This document shows positions 25,324 through 34,409 of a stretch of 64,000 nucleotides of DNA, piece by piece. Where the stretch lies: assembly GCA_945881965.1 (NCBI GenBank), contig CAMCVS010000004.1, positions 186,001-250,000 of the forward strand, read 5' to 3'. A program made the translations under genes and the position numbers. The notes under the pieces were generated by a model. It was not told where the DNA came from. It was given only the letters and a program-made list of their open reading frames with translations, and did no database searches. The first letter of the stretch is position 1. Each line of letters begins with the position of its first letter. This DNA comes from Paracoccus haematequi. Its GTDB lineage: Bacteria; Pseudomonadota; Alphaproteobacteria; Rhodobacterales; Rhodobacteraceae.

Positions 25324-26808
25324 ATGACCGTCGCATCGATCCATCGCGGGCTGTTCAGCCTGCTGGCCCTGACTGCCACCATGAGCATGGCCGAGGCCAA
25401 GACCGACATTATCGTGGGCATGCAGCTTGAACCGCCGCATCTGGACCCGACATCGGCGGCGGCGGGCGCGATTGACAGCGTCCTCTATGCCAACGTGTTC
25501 GAGGGGCTGACGCGCTTTGCCGCTGACGGGTCGATCCTGCCGGGTCTGGCGCAAAGCTGGGACATCTCGGCGGATGGGCTGACCTATACGTTCAAGCTGC
25601 ATCCGGGCGTGAAATTCCACGACGGCACCGACATGACCGCCGAGGATGTGAAATTCAGTCTGGACCGCGCGCGGGCCGCCGACAGCCAGAACGCGCAGAA
25701 GGCGCTGTTTGCGGGCATTGCGGATGTGGCCGTGGTTGACCCGACGACGGTCAAGGTGACGCTGAGCGCACCGAACGGGGCGCTGCCGTTCAACCTTGCC
25801 TGGGGCGACGCGGTGATCGTGGCCCCCGAATCCATCGAAGGCATCAAGCAGAACCCCATCGGCACCGGCGCGTTCAAATTCGACGCTTGGGTGCAGGGCG
25901 ACAAGATTGATCTGGTCAAGAATGCCGCCTATTGGGGCACGCCCGCGAAACTGGACAAGGTGACGTTCAAGTTCATCTCGGACCCGACCGCCGCCTTCGC
26001 ATCGGTGATGGCGGAAGACGTGCATGTCTTCGCCGGCTTCCCCGCGCCGGAGAACCTTGCACAATTCGCCGCTGACCCGCGGTTTCAGGTGCTGGTCGGA
26101 TCGACCGAGGGCGAAACCATCCTGGCGATGAACAACAAGCAGCCGCCGTTTGACAATCTGAAAGTGCGCCAAGCCGTCAGCCATGCGATTGACCGGCAAG
26201 CGATCATCGATGGCGCGATGTTCGGCTACGGCACCCCCATCGGCACGCATTTCGCGCCGCACAACCCCGATTATCTGGACCTGACCGCGCAGTCGGCGTT
26301 CGATCCGGCCAAGGCCAAGGCACTGCTGGCGGAAGCAGGCTTTGCCGACGGGTTCACCACCACGCTGAAACTGCCGCCGCCGTCCTATGCCCGGCGCGGC
26401 GGCGAAATCATCGCGGCGCAACTGCGCGAGGTCGGTATCCAGACCGAGATTACCAATCTGGAATGGGCGCAATGGCTGGAGGAAGTTTTCAAGGGCAAGA
26501 ATTTCGGCCTGACCATCGTCAGCCATACCGAACCCGCGGATATCAACATCTATGCCCGCGAGGATTACTATTTCCAATATGGCACCCCGGCCTTCAAGGC
26601 GCTGATGGCCGATCTGAACAACGCGACCGATCCGGCGAAACGGTCGGACATTCTGAAAGCCGCGCAAAAGATGATCGCGGATGATGCGGTGAATGCCTAT
26701 CTGTTCCAATTGGCGGCGCTGTCGGTGGCCAATGCCAAGGTGCAGGGATTGTGGGTGAACGCGCCGACGCAGGCGACGGATCTGACGGCGGTGTCCTGGG
26801 CCGAGTGA
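25324..26808 (+). CDS. Peptide/dipeptide-type ABC transporter substrate-binding protein (SBP family 5)
   Basis: A 494-aa periplasmic binding protein. The signal peptide ends at about MSMAEA-KTD. Family-5 landmarks are VFEGLTRFAADGSILPGLAQSWDIS, TFKLHPGVKFHDGTDMTAEDVKFS and NLKVRQAVSHAIDRQAI. It presents an oligopeptide-like or other organic solute to the two permeases encoded next. The ATG at 25324 follows GGGGAG. It is the first of six plus-strand genes ending in two oxidoreductases, which hint that the imported molecule is oxidised as an alcohol or aldehyde. Confidence 0.92.
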   Translation: MTVASIHRGLFSLLALTATMSMAEAKTDIIVGMQLEPPHLDPTSAAAGAIDSVLYANVFEGLTRFAADGSILPGLAQSWDISADGLTYTFKLHPGVKFHDGTDMTAEDVKFSLDRARAADSQNAQKALFAGIADVAVVDPTTVKVTLSAPNGALPFNLAWGDAVIVAPESIEGIKQNPIGTGAFKFDAWVQGDKIDLVKNAAYWGTPAKLDKVTFKFISDPTAAFASVMAEDVHVFAGFPAPENLAQFAADPRFQVLVGSTEGETILAMNNKQPPFDNLKVRQAVSHAIDRQAIIDGAMFGYGTPIGTHFAPHNPDYLDLTAQSAFDPAKAKALLAEAGFADGFTTTLKLPPPSYARRGGEIIAAQLREVGIQTEITNLEWAQWLEEVFKGKNFGLTIVSHTEPADINIYAREDYYFQYGTPAFKALMADLNNATDPAKRSDILKAAQKMIADDAVNAYLFQLAALSVANAKVQGLWVNAPTQATDLTAVSWAE

Positions 26809-26828
26809 TGCGCTTGCGGGACTGTCGC

Positions 26829-26886
26829 GGGGGGGCGCTGCCCCCCGCCCTTCGGGCCCCCCCGGAGTATTTTCGGCAAGATGAAG
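26829..26886. repeat. Rhodobacteraceae-type intergenic repeat element (copy 1)
   Basis: A GC-rich double-hairpin stretch (GGGGGGCGCTGCCCCCC, then GCCC-TTC-GGGC, then CCCCCCC) followed by GGAGTATTTTCGGCAAGATG. A second copy at 52997-53057 has the same order and ending. It sits between the binding-protein gene and the first permease, where it could reduce read-through. Confidence 0.75.
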
Positions 26887-26911
26887 GGGAACGCGGCGGC
26901 GCGTTTGACCA

Positions 26912-27859
26912 ATGCTGCGTTACATCCTAAAACGGTCCCTGTCGCTGCTGGTGTCGCTGCTGATCGCGTCCGTGGTGATCTTTGCCGCGGTAGAGGTCGT
27001 GCCGGGCGACCCGGCCAGTTACATGTTGGGGATGAACGCGCAGCCCGATACGCTGGCGGCGCTGCGCGATGAATTGGGGCTGAACGGGTCGCTGATCCAG
27101 CGCTATCTGGGTTGGGTTGGCGGGATGCTGCAGGGCGATTTCGGCGTCAGCTACACCTATCGCACCCCGGTGGCGGGGATGGTGGCGGATCGGCTGGCGG
27201 TGTCGCTGCCGCTGGCGATTTATGCGCTGGCGCTGTCCACCGCGATTGCCTTTCCGGCGGGGATCTGGGCGGCGGCGCGGCGCGGGCGCCTGGGCGATAC
27301 GATGGTGATGGGGGCGACGCAACTGGGCGTGGCGGTGCCGAATTTCTGGTTCGCCATGCTGATGGTGCTGGTGTTTGCCATCGGGTTGCGCTGGTTCCCG
27401 GCAGGCGGATTTGCGGGCTGGGACAAGGGGCTCTGGGCCGGCCTGCATAGCCTGACCCTGCCCGCCATCGCATTGGCCCTGCCGCAGGCAGCGATCCTGA
27501 CGCGGGTGATGCGGTCGGCGCTGATTGATGCGCTATCCGAGGATTACATCCGCACCGCGCGCGCCAAGGGGCTGACACGGGGGCAGGCGCTGCGGCGGCA
27601 TGCGCTGCGCAATGCGCTGATCCCGGTGCTGACCATCATCGGGATGCAGTTTTCCTTTCTGCTGGCGGGGGCGATCATCATCGAGAACGTGTTCTACCTG
27701 CCGGGGCTGGGGCGGCTGATCTTTCAGGCGATTTCGGCGCGGGACCTGATTGTGGTGGAATCGGTGGTGATGATCCTGGTGTTTGGCGTGATCGTGGTGA
27801 ATTTCGCGGTCGATCTGGCCTATGCCGCTGTTGATCCCCGGCTAAGGGCGCGGGAATGA
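26912..27859 (+). CDS. ABC transporter permease, DppB/OppB-like
   Basis: A 315-aa inner-membrane permease with six membrane helices and the binding-protein-dependent transport signature at EDYIRTARAKGLTRGQAL (about residue 210). The N-terminus MLRYILKRSLSLLVSLL and the VEVVPGDPASYMLG segment are typical of DppB. It pairs with the next permease, whose start overlaps its stop by four bases (ATGA). No strong ribosome-binding site lies right before the ATG. Confidence 0.93.
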   Translation: MLRYILKRSLSLLVSLLIASVVIFAAVEVVPGDPASYMLGMNAQPDTLAALRDELGLNGSLIQRYLGWVGGMLQGDFGVSYTYRTPVAGMVADRLAVSLPLAIYALALSTAIAFPAGIWAAARRGRLGDTMVMGATQLGVAVPNFWFAMLMVLVFAIGLRWFPAGGFAGWDKGLWAGLHSLTLPAIALALPQAAILTRVMRSALIDALSEDYIRTARAKGLTRGQALRRHALRNALIPVLTIIGMQFSFLLAGAIIIENVFYLPGLGRLIFQAISARDLIVVESVVMILVFGVIVVNFAVDLAYAAVDPRLRARE

Positions 27860-28665
27860 TCGCGTTCCGGCTGGGTCTGTTTCTGGTGCTGGTGGTGCTG
27901 GGCGCGGCGGCGGTCAGTCTGGTCTGGGTGCCGCAAGACGTGGGCGCGATGGCGATTGCCAACAAGCTGAAGCCGCCCACATTGGCGCATCCGATGGGCA
28001 CGGATCATTTCGGCCGCGATGTGCTGTCGATGATCATGGTGGGCGCGCGCACGTCGATTGCGGTGGCGCTGGTGGCGGTGGGCATCGGCATGGGCGTCGG
28101 CGTGCCGTTGGGGTTGGCGGCGGCGGCGAACCGGGGCGGCTGGCTGGACGAGATCATCATGCGCGGCAATGATCTGGTATTCGCCTTTCCGTCGCTGGTG
28201 ATTGCCATCCTGATCACGGCCACGTTCGGGCCGTCGGCGGTGAACGCCATTCTGGCCATTGGGATTTTCAACATTCCGGTATTCGCGCGGGTGACGCGGG
28301 GGGCGGCGCTGTCGCTGTGGACGCGGGATTGGGTCATGGCCGCGCGGGTGGCGGGTAAGGGGCGGGTGCGCATCAGCGTGGAACATATCCTGCCGAACGT
28401 CGCCAACCTGTTGATCGTGCAGGGCACGATCCAGTTTTCATTGGGGATTCTGGCCGAAGCGGGCCTGTCCTATGTCGGCCTTGGCGCGCAGCCGCCGACG
28501 CCCAGCTGGGGTCGGATGCTGGCGGAAAGCCAGACGATGATTTCCTTTGCGCCGCATCTGGCGATCTTTCCGGGGCTGGCGATCCTGTTCACCGTGCTGG
28601 GGTTGAACCTGTTGGGCGACGGGCTGCGCGATGCGCTGGACCCCCGGCTAAGGCGGTCGCGATGA
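27856..28665 (+). CDS. ABC transporter permease, DppC/OppC-like
   Basis: A 269-aa permease, the DppC-type partner. LAHPMGTDHFGRDVLSMIMVG is the conserved periplasmic entry (about residues 43-63), and the EAA loop is VMAARVAGKGRVRISVEHILP. C-terminal landmarks are EAGLSYVGLGAQPPTPSWGRML and LGDGLRDALDPRLR. About six helices are present. It overlaps both neighbouring genes by four bases, so subunit synthesis is tightly coupled. Confidence 0.93.
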   Translation: MIAFRLGLFLVLVVLGAAAVSLVWVPQDVGAMAIANKLKPPTLAHPMGTDHFGRDVLSMIMVGARTSIAVALVAVGIGMGVGVPLGLAAAANRGGWLDEIIMRGNDLVFAFPSLVIAILITATFGPSAVNAILAIGIFNIPVFARVTRGAALSLWTRDWVMAARVAGKGRVRISVEHILPNVANLLIVQGTIQFSLGILAEAGLSYVGLGAQPPTPSWGRMLAESQTMISFAPHLAIFPGLAILFTVLGLNLLGDGLRDALDPRLRRSR

Positions 28666-30239
28666 CGCTGTTGGCGATTGACAACCTGCACATGGCCATC
28701 GCGGGGCACCCGGTTCTGCGCGGCGTGTCGTTGGAATTGGCGGCGGGCGAGGTGCTGGGCGTGATCGGCGAAAGCGGGTCGGGCAAGTCGATGACCGCAT
28801 TCGCCGTGATGCAACTGTTGCCGGATGCGGCGCGCTGTTCAGGGCGGATCACCTTGGCGGGGCGCGATATGCTGGCGCTGGATGAACCCGCGCTGTGTGC
28901 CATGCGGGGCCGCTATGTGGGCATGGTGTTTCAGGAGCCGATGACGGCGCTGAACCCGTTGCAGACCATCGGCGATCAGGTGGCCGAAACGATCCGCATC
29001 CATGATGATCGCGGGCAGGACGATGCGCTGCGCCGCGCCGCTGATGCGTTGACCCGCGCGGAATTGCCGCCAGAGCGGTTTCCGATGACGCGCTATCCGC
29101 ATGAATTGTCGGGCGGGCAGCGGCAGCGCGTGGTGATCGCGATGGCGATTGCGCTGCGGCCCCGGCTGTTGATCGCGGATGAACCGACCACCGCGCTGGA
29201 TGTGACGACACAGGCGCAGATACTCAGCCTCTTGGCGCGGCTGGCGCGTGAGGATGGCATGGGGTTGATGCTTATCTCACATGATCTGGCGGTGGTGGCG
29301 GGGCTGGCGGATCGGATTGCGATCATGCAGGCGGGTCAGGTGGTGGAACAAGGGCCGGTGTCGCTGTTGACGCGGGGCCTGACGCATCCCTATTCCCGCG
29401 CGCTGCTGGCGGCATCGACGCATCAGCCAGCGCGGGACGGCGGCGATGATGGCGATGTGATCCTGCGCGTGCGGGATGTTGTGCGCGACTATCCCGGGCG
29501 GCGCACGCTGCGGGGGCGCGCGCCCGCGTTTCGCGCCGTGGATGGCGTCAGTTTCGACATCCGGCGCGGCGAAAGCCTGGGGTTGGTCGGCGAATCCGGT
29601 TGCGGGAAATCGACCCTGACGCGGGCGATTCTGGGGTTGGAGCCGGTGCAGCGCGGGTCGATCACCTTTCGCGGGCAGGCTGTGCATCCTGCGATGGGCA
29701 ATGACCTGCGCGCCGGGATGCAGGTGGTGTTTCAAGACCCTTATGGCAGTTTCAATCCCCGCTGGCGGGTGGATCGTCTGGTGGCCGAACCGTTCCATCT
29801 GGCCCCTGTTGCGCCGGATGTGGCGCGCCACCGCGTGGCCGAAGCGCTGGAGGCGGTGGGCCTGCGCGCCTCTGACATGCAGAAATACATCCACGAGTTT
29901 TCCGGCGGCCAGCGGCAGCGCATCGCGATTGCCCGCGCTTTGGTGACGCGGCCCGACCTGATCCTGCTGGACGAGGCGGTGTCGGCGCTGGACGTGTCGG
30001 TGCGCGCGCAGGTGCTGGACCTGCTGGCGGATTTGTCCGACCGCCTTGGCCTGACCTATCTGTTCATCAGCCATGACCTGACCGTGGTGCGGGCGATCAC
30101 CGACCGGGTGATGGTGATGCAGGCGGGGCGCATCGTGGAAACCGGCCCGACGGCGCAGGTGCTGACCGCCCCGCAACACCCCTACACGCGGGCGCTGATC
30201 GCCGCCGCACCGACATTGCCCACAGGAGATGCCGCATGA
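28662..30239 (+). CDS. Dual ABC ATPase, fused DppD-DppF type
   Basis: A 525-aa protein with two complete ABC ATPase domains. The first has Walker A GESGSGKS, signature LSGGQRQR and Walker B LLIADEPTTALD; the second has GESGCGKST, FSGGQRQR and LILLDEAVSALD. It replaces the usual separate DppD and DppF and energises the upstream permeases. The second domain's Walker B ends in DEA rather than DEP, a common variant. It overlaps the permease and aldehyde dehydrogenase genes by four bases. Confidence 0.94.
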   Translation: MTLLAIDNLHMAIAGHPVLRGVSLELAAGEVLGVIGESGSGKSMTAFAVMQLLPDAARCSGRITLAGRDMLALDEPALCAMRGRYVGMVFQEPMTALNPLQTIGDQVAETIRIHDDRGQDDALRRAADALTRAELPPERFPMTRYPHELSGGQRQRVVIAMAIALRPRLLIADEPTTALDVTTQAQILSLLARLAREDGMGLMLISHDLAVVAGLADRIAIMQAGQVVEQGPVSLLTRGLTHPYSRALLAASTHQPARDGGDDGDVILRVRDVVRDYPGRRTLRGRAPAFRAVDGVSFDIRRGESLGLVGESGCGKSTLTRAILGLEPVQRGSITFRGQAVHPAMGNDLRAGMQVVFQDPYGSFNPRWRVDRLVAEPFHLAPVAPDVARHRVAEALEAVGLRASDMQKYIHEFSGGQRQRIAIARALVTRPDLILLDEAVSALDVSVRAQVLDLLADLSDRLGLTYLFISHDLTVVRAITDRVMVMQAGRIVETGPTAQVLTAPQHPYTRALIAAAPTLPTGDAA

Positions 30240-31684
30240 CCGACCTTGCGCTTTGGTTTGACCCGTCGAAATGCCTGATCAACGGCGAATGGGTGGCCGC
30301 ATCGGGCGGCACGCTGCCGCTGTTCGACCCGTCCACGGGGTCGGAAATCGGGGCCATCGCGCGCGGGCAGGCGGCGGATATCGACGCGGCAGTGGCGGCG
30401 GCGGAGGCCGCGCGGCGCGGGCCCTGGGGGCGGATGACGGCGACCGAACGCGGGCGTATCCTGTCGGAACTGGGCCGTCTCGTCACAGCGCGCATCGACG
30501 ATCTGGCGCGGATCGAGGCGTTCGATGTCGGCAAGCCCCTGAAACAGGCGCGGGCCGATGCCGTCGCCTTGGCGCGCTATTGCGAATATTACGGCGGCGC
30601 GGCGGACAAGCTGATGGGGGAAACCATCCCCTATCTGGATGGCTATACGGTGTATACCTTGCGCGAACCGCATGGCGTCACGGGCCATATCGTCCCGTGG
30701 AATTACCCGATGCAGATCATCGGGCGATCGGTCGGCGCGGCGCTGGCGACGGGGAATACCTGCGTGCTGAAACCGGCCGAGGATGCCTGCCTGACCGCGC
30801 TTGCCTTTGCCGATATGGCCCGTGCGGCGGGGTTGCCGGATGGCGTCTTGAACGTGGTTCCGGGACTGGGGTCCGAGGCGGGCGCGGCCCTGACCGCGCA
30901 TCCGGGCATCCACCACATCAGCTTTACCGGGTCGGTTGGCACCGGCATGGCCGTGCAGGCGGCCGCGGCCCGCAATGTGATCCCCGTCACGCTGGAACTG
31001 GGCGGGAAATCCCCGCAGGTGGTGTTCAACGACGCCGACCTTGACCGCGCGCTGCCGTTTCTGGTCAACGCGGGCATCCAGAACTGCGGGCAGACCTGTT
31101 CGGCGTCCTCGCGCATTTTGGTGCAGCGCGGCGTTCATGATCAGGTGCTGGCGCGGATGGCGGAACGGTATGACGGCTTGCGTGTCGGGCCGGCCTTGGC
31201 CGATCTGGATGTCGGCCCGGTGATTTCCGCGAAACAGCAGCGCATCGTGGCGGGGTTTCTGGCGCAGGGGGCCGATCTGGAGGTCGCAGGCCGCGCCACG
31301 CTCGCCGACCTGCCCACGGGCGGCTATTACATCGCGCCCACCCTGCTGGCGGGCGTCAGCCCCGCGCATGCGCTGGCGCGCGACGAGATTTTCGGCCCGG
31401 TGCAAGTGGTGATCCCGTTTGATACCGAGGAAGAAGCCATCGCCATCGCGAACGGCACCGATTACGGCCTTGTCGCGTCGGTCTGGACGCGGGACGGCGG
31501 TCGCCAGATGCGGCTGGCGCGTGCGATCCGCGCGGGGCAGGTGTTCATCAACAATTATGGCGCGGGCGGCGGGGTGGAATTGCCGTTCGGCGGCATGGGC
31601 AAATCCGGCCATGGCCGCGAAAAGGGGTTCGAGGCGCTGTATGGCTTTACCACGCTGAAAACCGTGGCCGCGTGGCACGGATAA
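30236..31684 (+). CDS. NAD(P)-dependent aldehyde dehydrogenase (betaine-aldehyde-dehydrogenase-like)
   Basis: A 482-aa ALDH superfamily enzyme. The catalytic Cys is in NCGQTCSASSR and the catalytic Glu in LELGGKSPQ; the cofactor segment is FTGSVGTGMAVQ and the C-terminal EIFGPVQVV is intact. It oxidises an aldehyde to the acid, and its sequence is closest to betaine/gamma-amino aldehyde types. Position behind a peptide-type importer and before an SDR suggests catabolism of an imported amino-alcohol or similar solute; the substrate is inferred only. Confidence 0.9.
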   Translation: MTDLALWFDPSKCLINGEWVAASGGTLPLFDPSTGSEIGAIARGQAADIDAAVAAAEAARRGPWGRMTATERGRILSELGRLVTARIDDLARIEAFDVGKPLKQARADAVALARYCEYYGGAADKLMGETIPYLDGYTVYTLREPHGVTGHIVPWNYPMQIIGRSVGAALATGNTCVLKPAEDACLTALAFADMARAAGLPDGVLNVVPGLGSEAGAALTAHPGIHHISFTGSVGTGMAVQAAAARNVIPVTLELGGKSPQVVFNDADLDRALPFLVNAGIQNCGQTCSASSRILVQRGVHDQVLARMAERYDGLRVGPALADLDVGPVISAKQQRIVAGFLAQGADLEVAGRATLADLPTGGYYIAPTLLAGVSPAHALARDEIFGPVQVVIPFDTEEEAIAIANGTDYGLVASVWTRDGGRQMRLARAIRAGQVFINNYGAGGGVELPFGGMGKSGHGREKGFEALYGFTTLKTVAAWHG

Positions 31685-31690
31685 GGGAGA

Positions 31691-32437
31691 ATGAGCATGA
31701 GATTGCAAGGCAAGACCGCCATCGTCACCGGCGGCGCTTCGGGGTTCGGCGCAGGCATCGCGCTGAAATTCGCGGCTGAAGGCGCGCAGGTGCTGGTCGC
31801 TGATATAAACGCGGATGGCGCAGCGACGATGGCGGCCGAGGTGGGCGGCCTGTCGATGGCCGCCAACGTGGCCGACAAGACAAGCGTCGGGGCCTTGGTG
31901 GATTTCGCGCTGACCCGCATGGGGCACGTCGATATTCTGGTGAACAACGCCGGCATCACCCATCTGCCGATGCCGATGGAGGATGTTGAGGACGACATGT
32001 TTGACCGCGTGTTCGCGGTGAATTGCAAATCGGTCTATCTTTTCGCGCGCGCTTTGGTGCCGCACATGAAGGCGCGGAAAGCGGGGGCGATCCTGAACAT
32101 CGCGTCTACCGCCGGCCTTAGCCCGCGCCCCCGGCTGAACTGGTACAACGCGTCCAAGGGCTGGATGATCACCGCAACCAAGGCGATGGCGGTGGAACTG
32201 GCTCCCATGGGCGTGCGGGTCAACGCGCTGTGCCCGGTGGCGGGGGAAACGCCGCTCTTGGCATCGTTTATGGGGCAGGACACGCCCGAAATGCGGGCCA
32301 AATTCCTGTCCACCATCCCCCTGGGCCGGTTTTCGACCCCCGATGACATGGGCAATGCCGCCTGTTTCCTGTGCTCGGACGAGGCCAGCATGATCACCGG
32401 TGTGGCCATGGAGGTGGACGGCGGGCGGTGTATTTAA
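31691..32437 (+). CDS. Short-chain dehydrogenase/reductase
   Basis: A 248-aa classical SDR. The cofactor motif is TGGASGFGAG, followed by NNAG in ILVNNAGITH; the active-site Ser lies in ASTAG and the Tyr/Lys pair in WYNASKG. The DI(N) acidic residue after the second strand (VADINADG) suggests NAD(H). It starts six bases after the ALDH stop with GGGAGAATG upstream, completing the operon, and probably converts an alcohol to the aldehyde used by the ALDH, or the reverse. Confidence 0.92.
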   Translation: MSMRLQGKTAIVTGGASGFGAGIALKFAAEGAQVLVADINADGAATMAAEVGGLSMAANVADKTSVGALVDFALTRMGHVDILVNNAGITHLPMPMEDVEDDMFDRVFAVNCKSVYLFARALVPHMKARKAGAILNIASTAGLSPRPRLNWYNASKGWMITATKAMAVELAPMGVRVNALCPVAGETPLLASFMGQDTPEMRAKFLSTIPLGRFSTPDDMGNAACFLCSDEASMITGVAMEVDGGRCI

Positions 32438-32443
32438 TCTTTT

Positions 32444-32520
32444 CGCCATTTGCCTGTGCATGACTTGACATTTGGCGGAGTCGCTGCCACATATCTGCTA
32501 TCAAAGCCGCAAATGGCGGC
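32444..32520. promoter_or_regulatory. Putative autoregulatory operator repeats upstream of the RES-Xre module
   Basis: CGCCATTTGC at 32444-32453 is a perfect inverted partner of GCAAATGGCG at 32509-32518. The latter lies in the palindrome GCCGCAAATGGCGGC (32506-32520). A related ACATTTGGCGG lies at 32468-32478. The three sites fit a toxin-antitoxin autorepressor. Confidence 0.55.
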
Positions 32521-32571
32521 TGATTTGGGATTCGGGACAAGGCGCCCCCCGCAAACAGGACACAAAACCCC

Positions 32572-33039
32572 ATGCTGACACGCAAATCGCCGCCCGGTGC
32601 GGGGGCGGAAACCGCAACGATTTCCTTTCTGTCCAGCAATATGCTGCGCATTGACGTGGCCGATGCGCCCATTGTGATGGATTACAGCTATCGCGGCGTC
32701 AAAGCCGGGTACGACCCGAACCTGTTGCGGCAACTTGAACATGTCAGCTTGCTGTCGCGCGAGGATATCGAGATGATCATCTCGGCTCGCACGCTGGAAC
32801 GGCGGCTGTCCCAGCGCGAGATGCTGAAGCTGGAAGAAAGCGACGGCATCGCCCGCTTGGTCCGCGTAATGGGCCGTGCCATACGCGTTTTCGAGGATGA
32901 GGATCTCGCCGAAGAATGGCTGCGAAGCCCCAACCCGGCACTGGATGACGAAATACCGATGCAGATGGCGCGCACAGATATCGGTGCCCGCGAGGTCGAG
33001 GGTGTGTTGACCCGGATCGAGCACGGGGTCTTTGATTGA
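32572..33039 (+). CDS. Xre/MbcA/ParS-type antitoxin of a RES-Xre system
   Basis: A 155-aa antitoxin. The central HTH-like part (LLSREDIEMIISARTLERR, about residues 60-78) precedes a C-terminal MbcA/ParS toxin-binding domain (RLVRVMGRAIRVFEDEDLAEEWLRS is split over residues 93-117; then a terminal EGVLTRIEHGVFD). The family neutralises RES toxins and represses its own promoter. Its stop overlaps the toxin start (TTGA). Base use is close to that of the host. Confidence 0.86.
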   Translation: MLTRKSPPGAGAETATISFLSSNMLRIDVADAPIVMDYSYRGVKAGYDPNLLRQLEHVSLLSREDIEMIISARTLERRLSQREMLKLEESDGIARLVRVMGRAIRVFEDEDLAEEWLRSPNPALDDEIPMQMARTDIGAREVEGVLTRIEHGVFD

Positions 33040-33497
33040 GGCGGGTCTTTCGGCTGGTCAGGCCGGACTATGCGCCCGGCCTGGATGGGCTGGGGGCGCG
33101 CCGGGATGGCGGAAGGTGGAACAGTGCCGGACGCGCGGCCGTCTATTGCGCCAGTTCGGTGTCGCTCGCGGCGATGGAGGTGTTCGTCCATTTACCGCCC
33201 AGCATGCGCACCCCGGACAAGCTGCCGAAACTGATGTTGGTGATGCTGGATATCCCCGATGGATTGCCGGGTATCGCGGTTGACATGGCGGATGTGCCCG
33301 CACCGCAGGGCATCCATGATTACCGCGCCATCGGGGATCGTTGGCTGGCAGCAGGCCATGCGGTCTGGATGGATGTGCCGTCGCTGGTCATTCCCTATGA
33401 ACGCAATCTTGTGCTGAACCCGAACCACCCGAACATGGGCAGCGTGGTCGTGTCGGCGGTTGTGCCTTTTGTCTATGACCAACGCATGGGTCATTGA
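33036..33497 (+). CDS. RES-domain toxin (predicted NAD+ phosphorylase)
   Basis: A 153-aa RES protein. Conserved features are FRLVRPDYAPGLDGLGAR, the GGRWNSAGR segment, a Tyr-x-Ala-Ser core (VYCASSVSLAAMEV) and the C-terminal LVIPYERNLVLNPNHP. RES toxins deplete NAD+ by phosphorolysis and halt growth unless bound by the Xre antitoxin. The start is a TTG at 33036, four bases before the antitoxin stop ends, so toxin translation is coupled and probably weak. No sign of truncation. Confidence 0.87.
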   Translation: MRRVFRLVRPDYAPGLDGLGARRDGGRWNSAGRAAVYCASSVSLAAMEVFVHLPPSMRTPDKLPKLMLVMLDIPDGLPGIAVDMADVPAPQGIHDYRAIGDRWLAAGHAVWMDVPSLVIPYERNLVLNPNHPNMGSVVVSAVVPFVYDQRMGH

Positions 33498-33503
33498 CCG
33501 ATC

Positions 33504-34409
33504 CTACCCCGCCCGCGCCGCCGTCACGATGATACTCTCGACCGGTTCGCCCCGGTCCTGGCGCAGGGTGGCGGGGGTTAGCTGCGGCACCAGCCCCGCC
33601 GCCGTCAGCACCCGCACCAGATAGGCCGCCGCATGGGCATAGCGGCTGCTGGGTTGCAGGCGAAAGTCACCGTCAGACAACGCTTCGACGGTAAACGCCA
33701 ACATGCCCTGCGGTGCGAGGCTGGCGGCGGCCCACATGATGATTGGGTCCAGCGCGCCCAGATAGATGAACACATCTGCCGCAAGGATCAGGTCATAGGG
33801 CGCGTCCGCCACGGGCATCTGTGCGATGTCCTGTTCCCACAGCCGGTCATAGACGCGCTTGGCCGTTGCCTCCCGCAGCATCGCGGGCGACAGGTCGCAC
33901 CCGTCCAGCCAGCGCGCATGGGGCCGGATTGCTACCCCCATCAACCCGGTGCCGCAGCCAAGATCCAGCACACGGTCAAAAGGGCCGCGCGCCGCGACCG
34001 CATCCAACAGCATTTGCGGCCCGCGATAGGACAACGCGCCGACTAGCGAGGCCTCGAAACCCGGCGCATAGGCGTCATACAGATTGCGCACAAAGGCAGG
34101 CGGCATGGCGTCAAGATCAGGCACGTCCCGCGTCAGGGCGATGCGCAGCGCGGCCCCCAACGCGTCGTCAGGGTCCAGCGCCAGCACCCGGTCCCACGCA
34201 GCCACCGCGCCCGCTGTGTCGCCCGCCGCGCTGCGCCATTCGCCCAGACGGAACCACGCGGCGGTCCAGCGCGGGGCCATGTCCAGCGCCTGCGCCATCA
34301 AATCGGCGGCGGCGGCAGGATCGCCACCCGCAGCCAGCCCATCGGCATAGGCGGCGCGGCGGTCGGCAAGCGGATCGCCCGAGGACAGGCGCAAGGGGGG
34401 CAGGGCCAT
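33504..34409 (-). CDS. TPR-containing class I SAM-dependent methyltransferase
   Basis: A 301-aa protein. The N-terminal about 100 residues contain TPR-like helices (AAADLMAQALDMAPRWTAAW; AGAVAAWDRVLALDPDDA), and the rest is a Rossmann methyltransferase with motif I VLDLGCGTGLMG and a DLILAADVFIYLG motif II. The substrate is unknown. The long upstream frame lacks support; the ATG at 34409 was chosen. It is convergent with the RES toxin, six bases away. Confidence 0.83.
   Translation of the reverse strand: MALPPLRLSSGDPLADRRAAYADGLAAGGDPAAAADLMAQALDMAPRWTAAWFRLGEWRSAAGDTAGAVAAWDRVLALDPDDALGAALRIALTRDVPDLDAMPPAFVRNLYDAYAPGFEASLVGALSYRGPQMLLDAVAARGPFDRVLDLGCGTGLMGVAIRPHARWLDGCDLSPAMLREATAKRVYDRLWEQDIAQMPVADAPYDLILAADVFIYLGALDPIIMWAAASLAPQGMLAFTVEALSDGDFRLQPSSRYAHAAAYLVRVLTAAGLVPQLTPATLRQDRGEPVESIIVTAARAG

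Noticed and set aside
26829-26886. Simple rho-independent terminator
   Set aside because: The hairpins lack a proper U-tract, and the conserved tail shared with the second copy fits a dispersed element better.
30182-32461. Antisense open frame of 759 codons over the ALDH and SDR genes
   Set aside because: It is a shadow of high-GC codon use, full of His/Arg/Gly, with no start signal or family match. The sense genes are clear.
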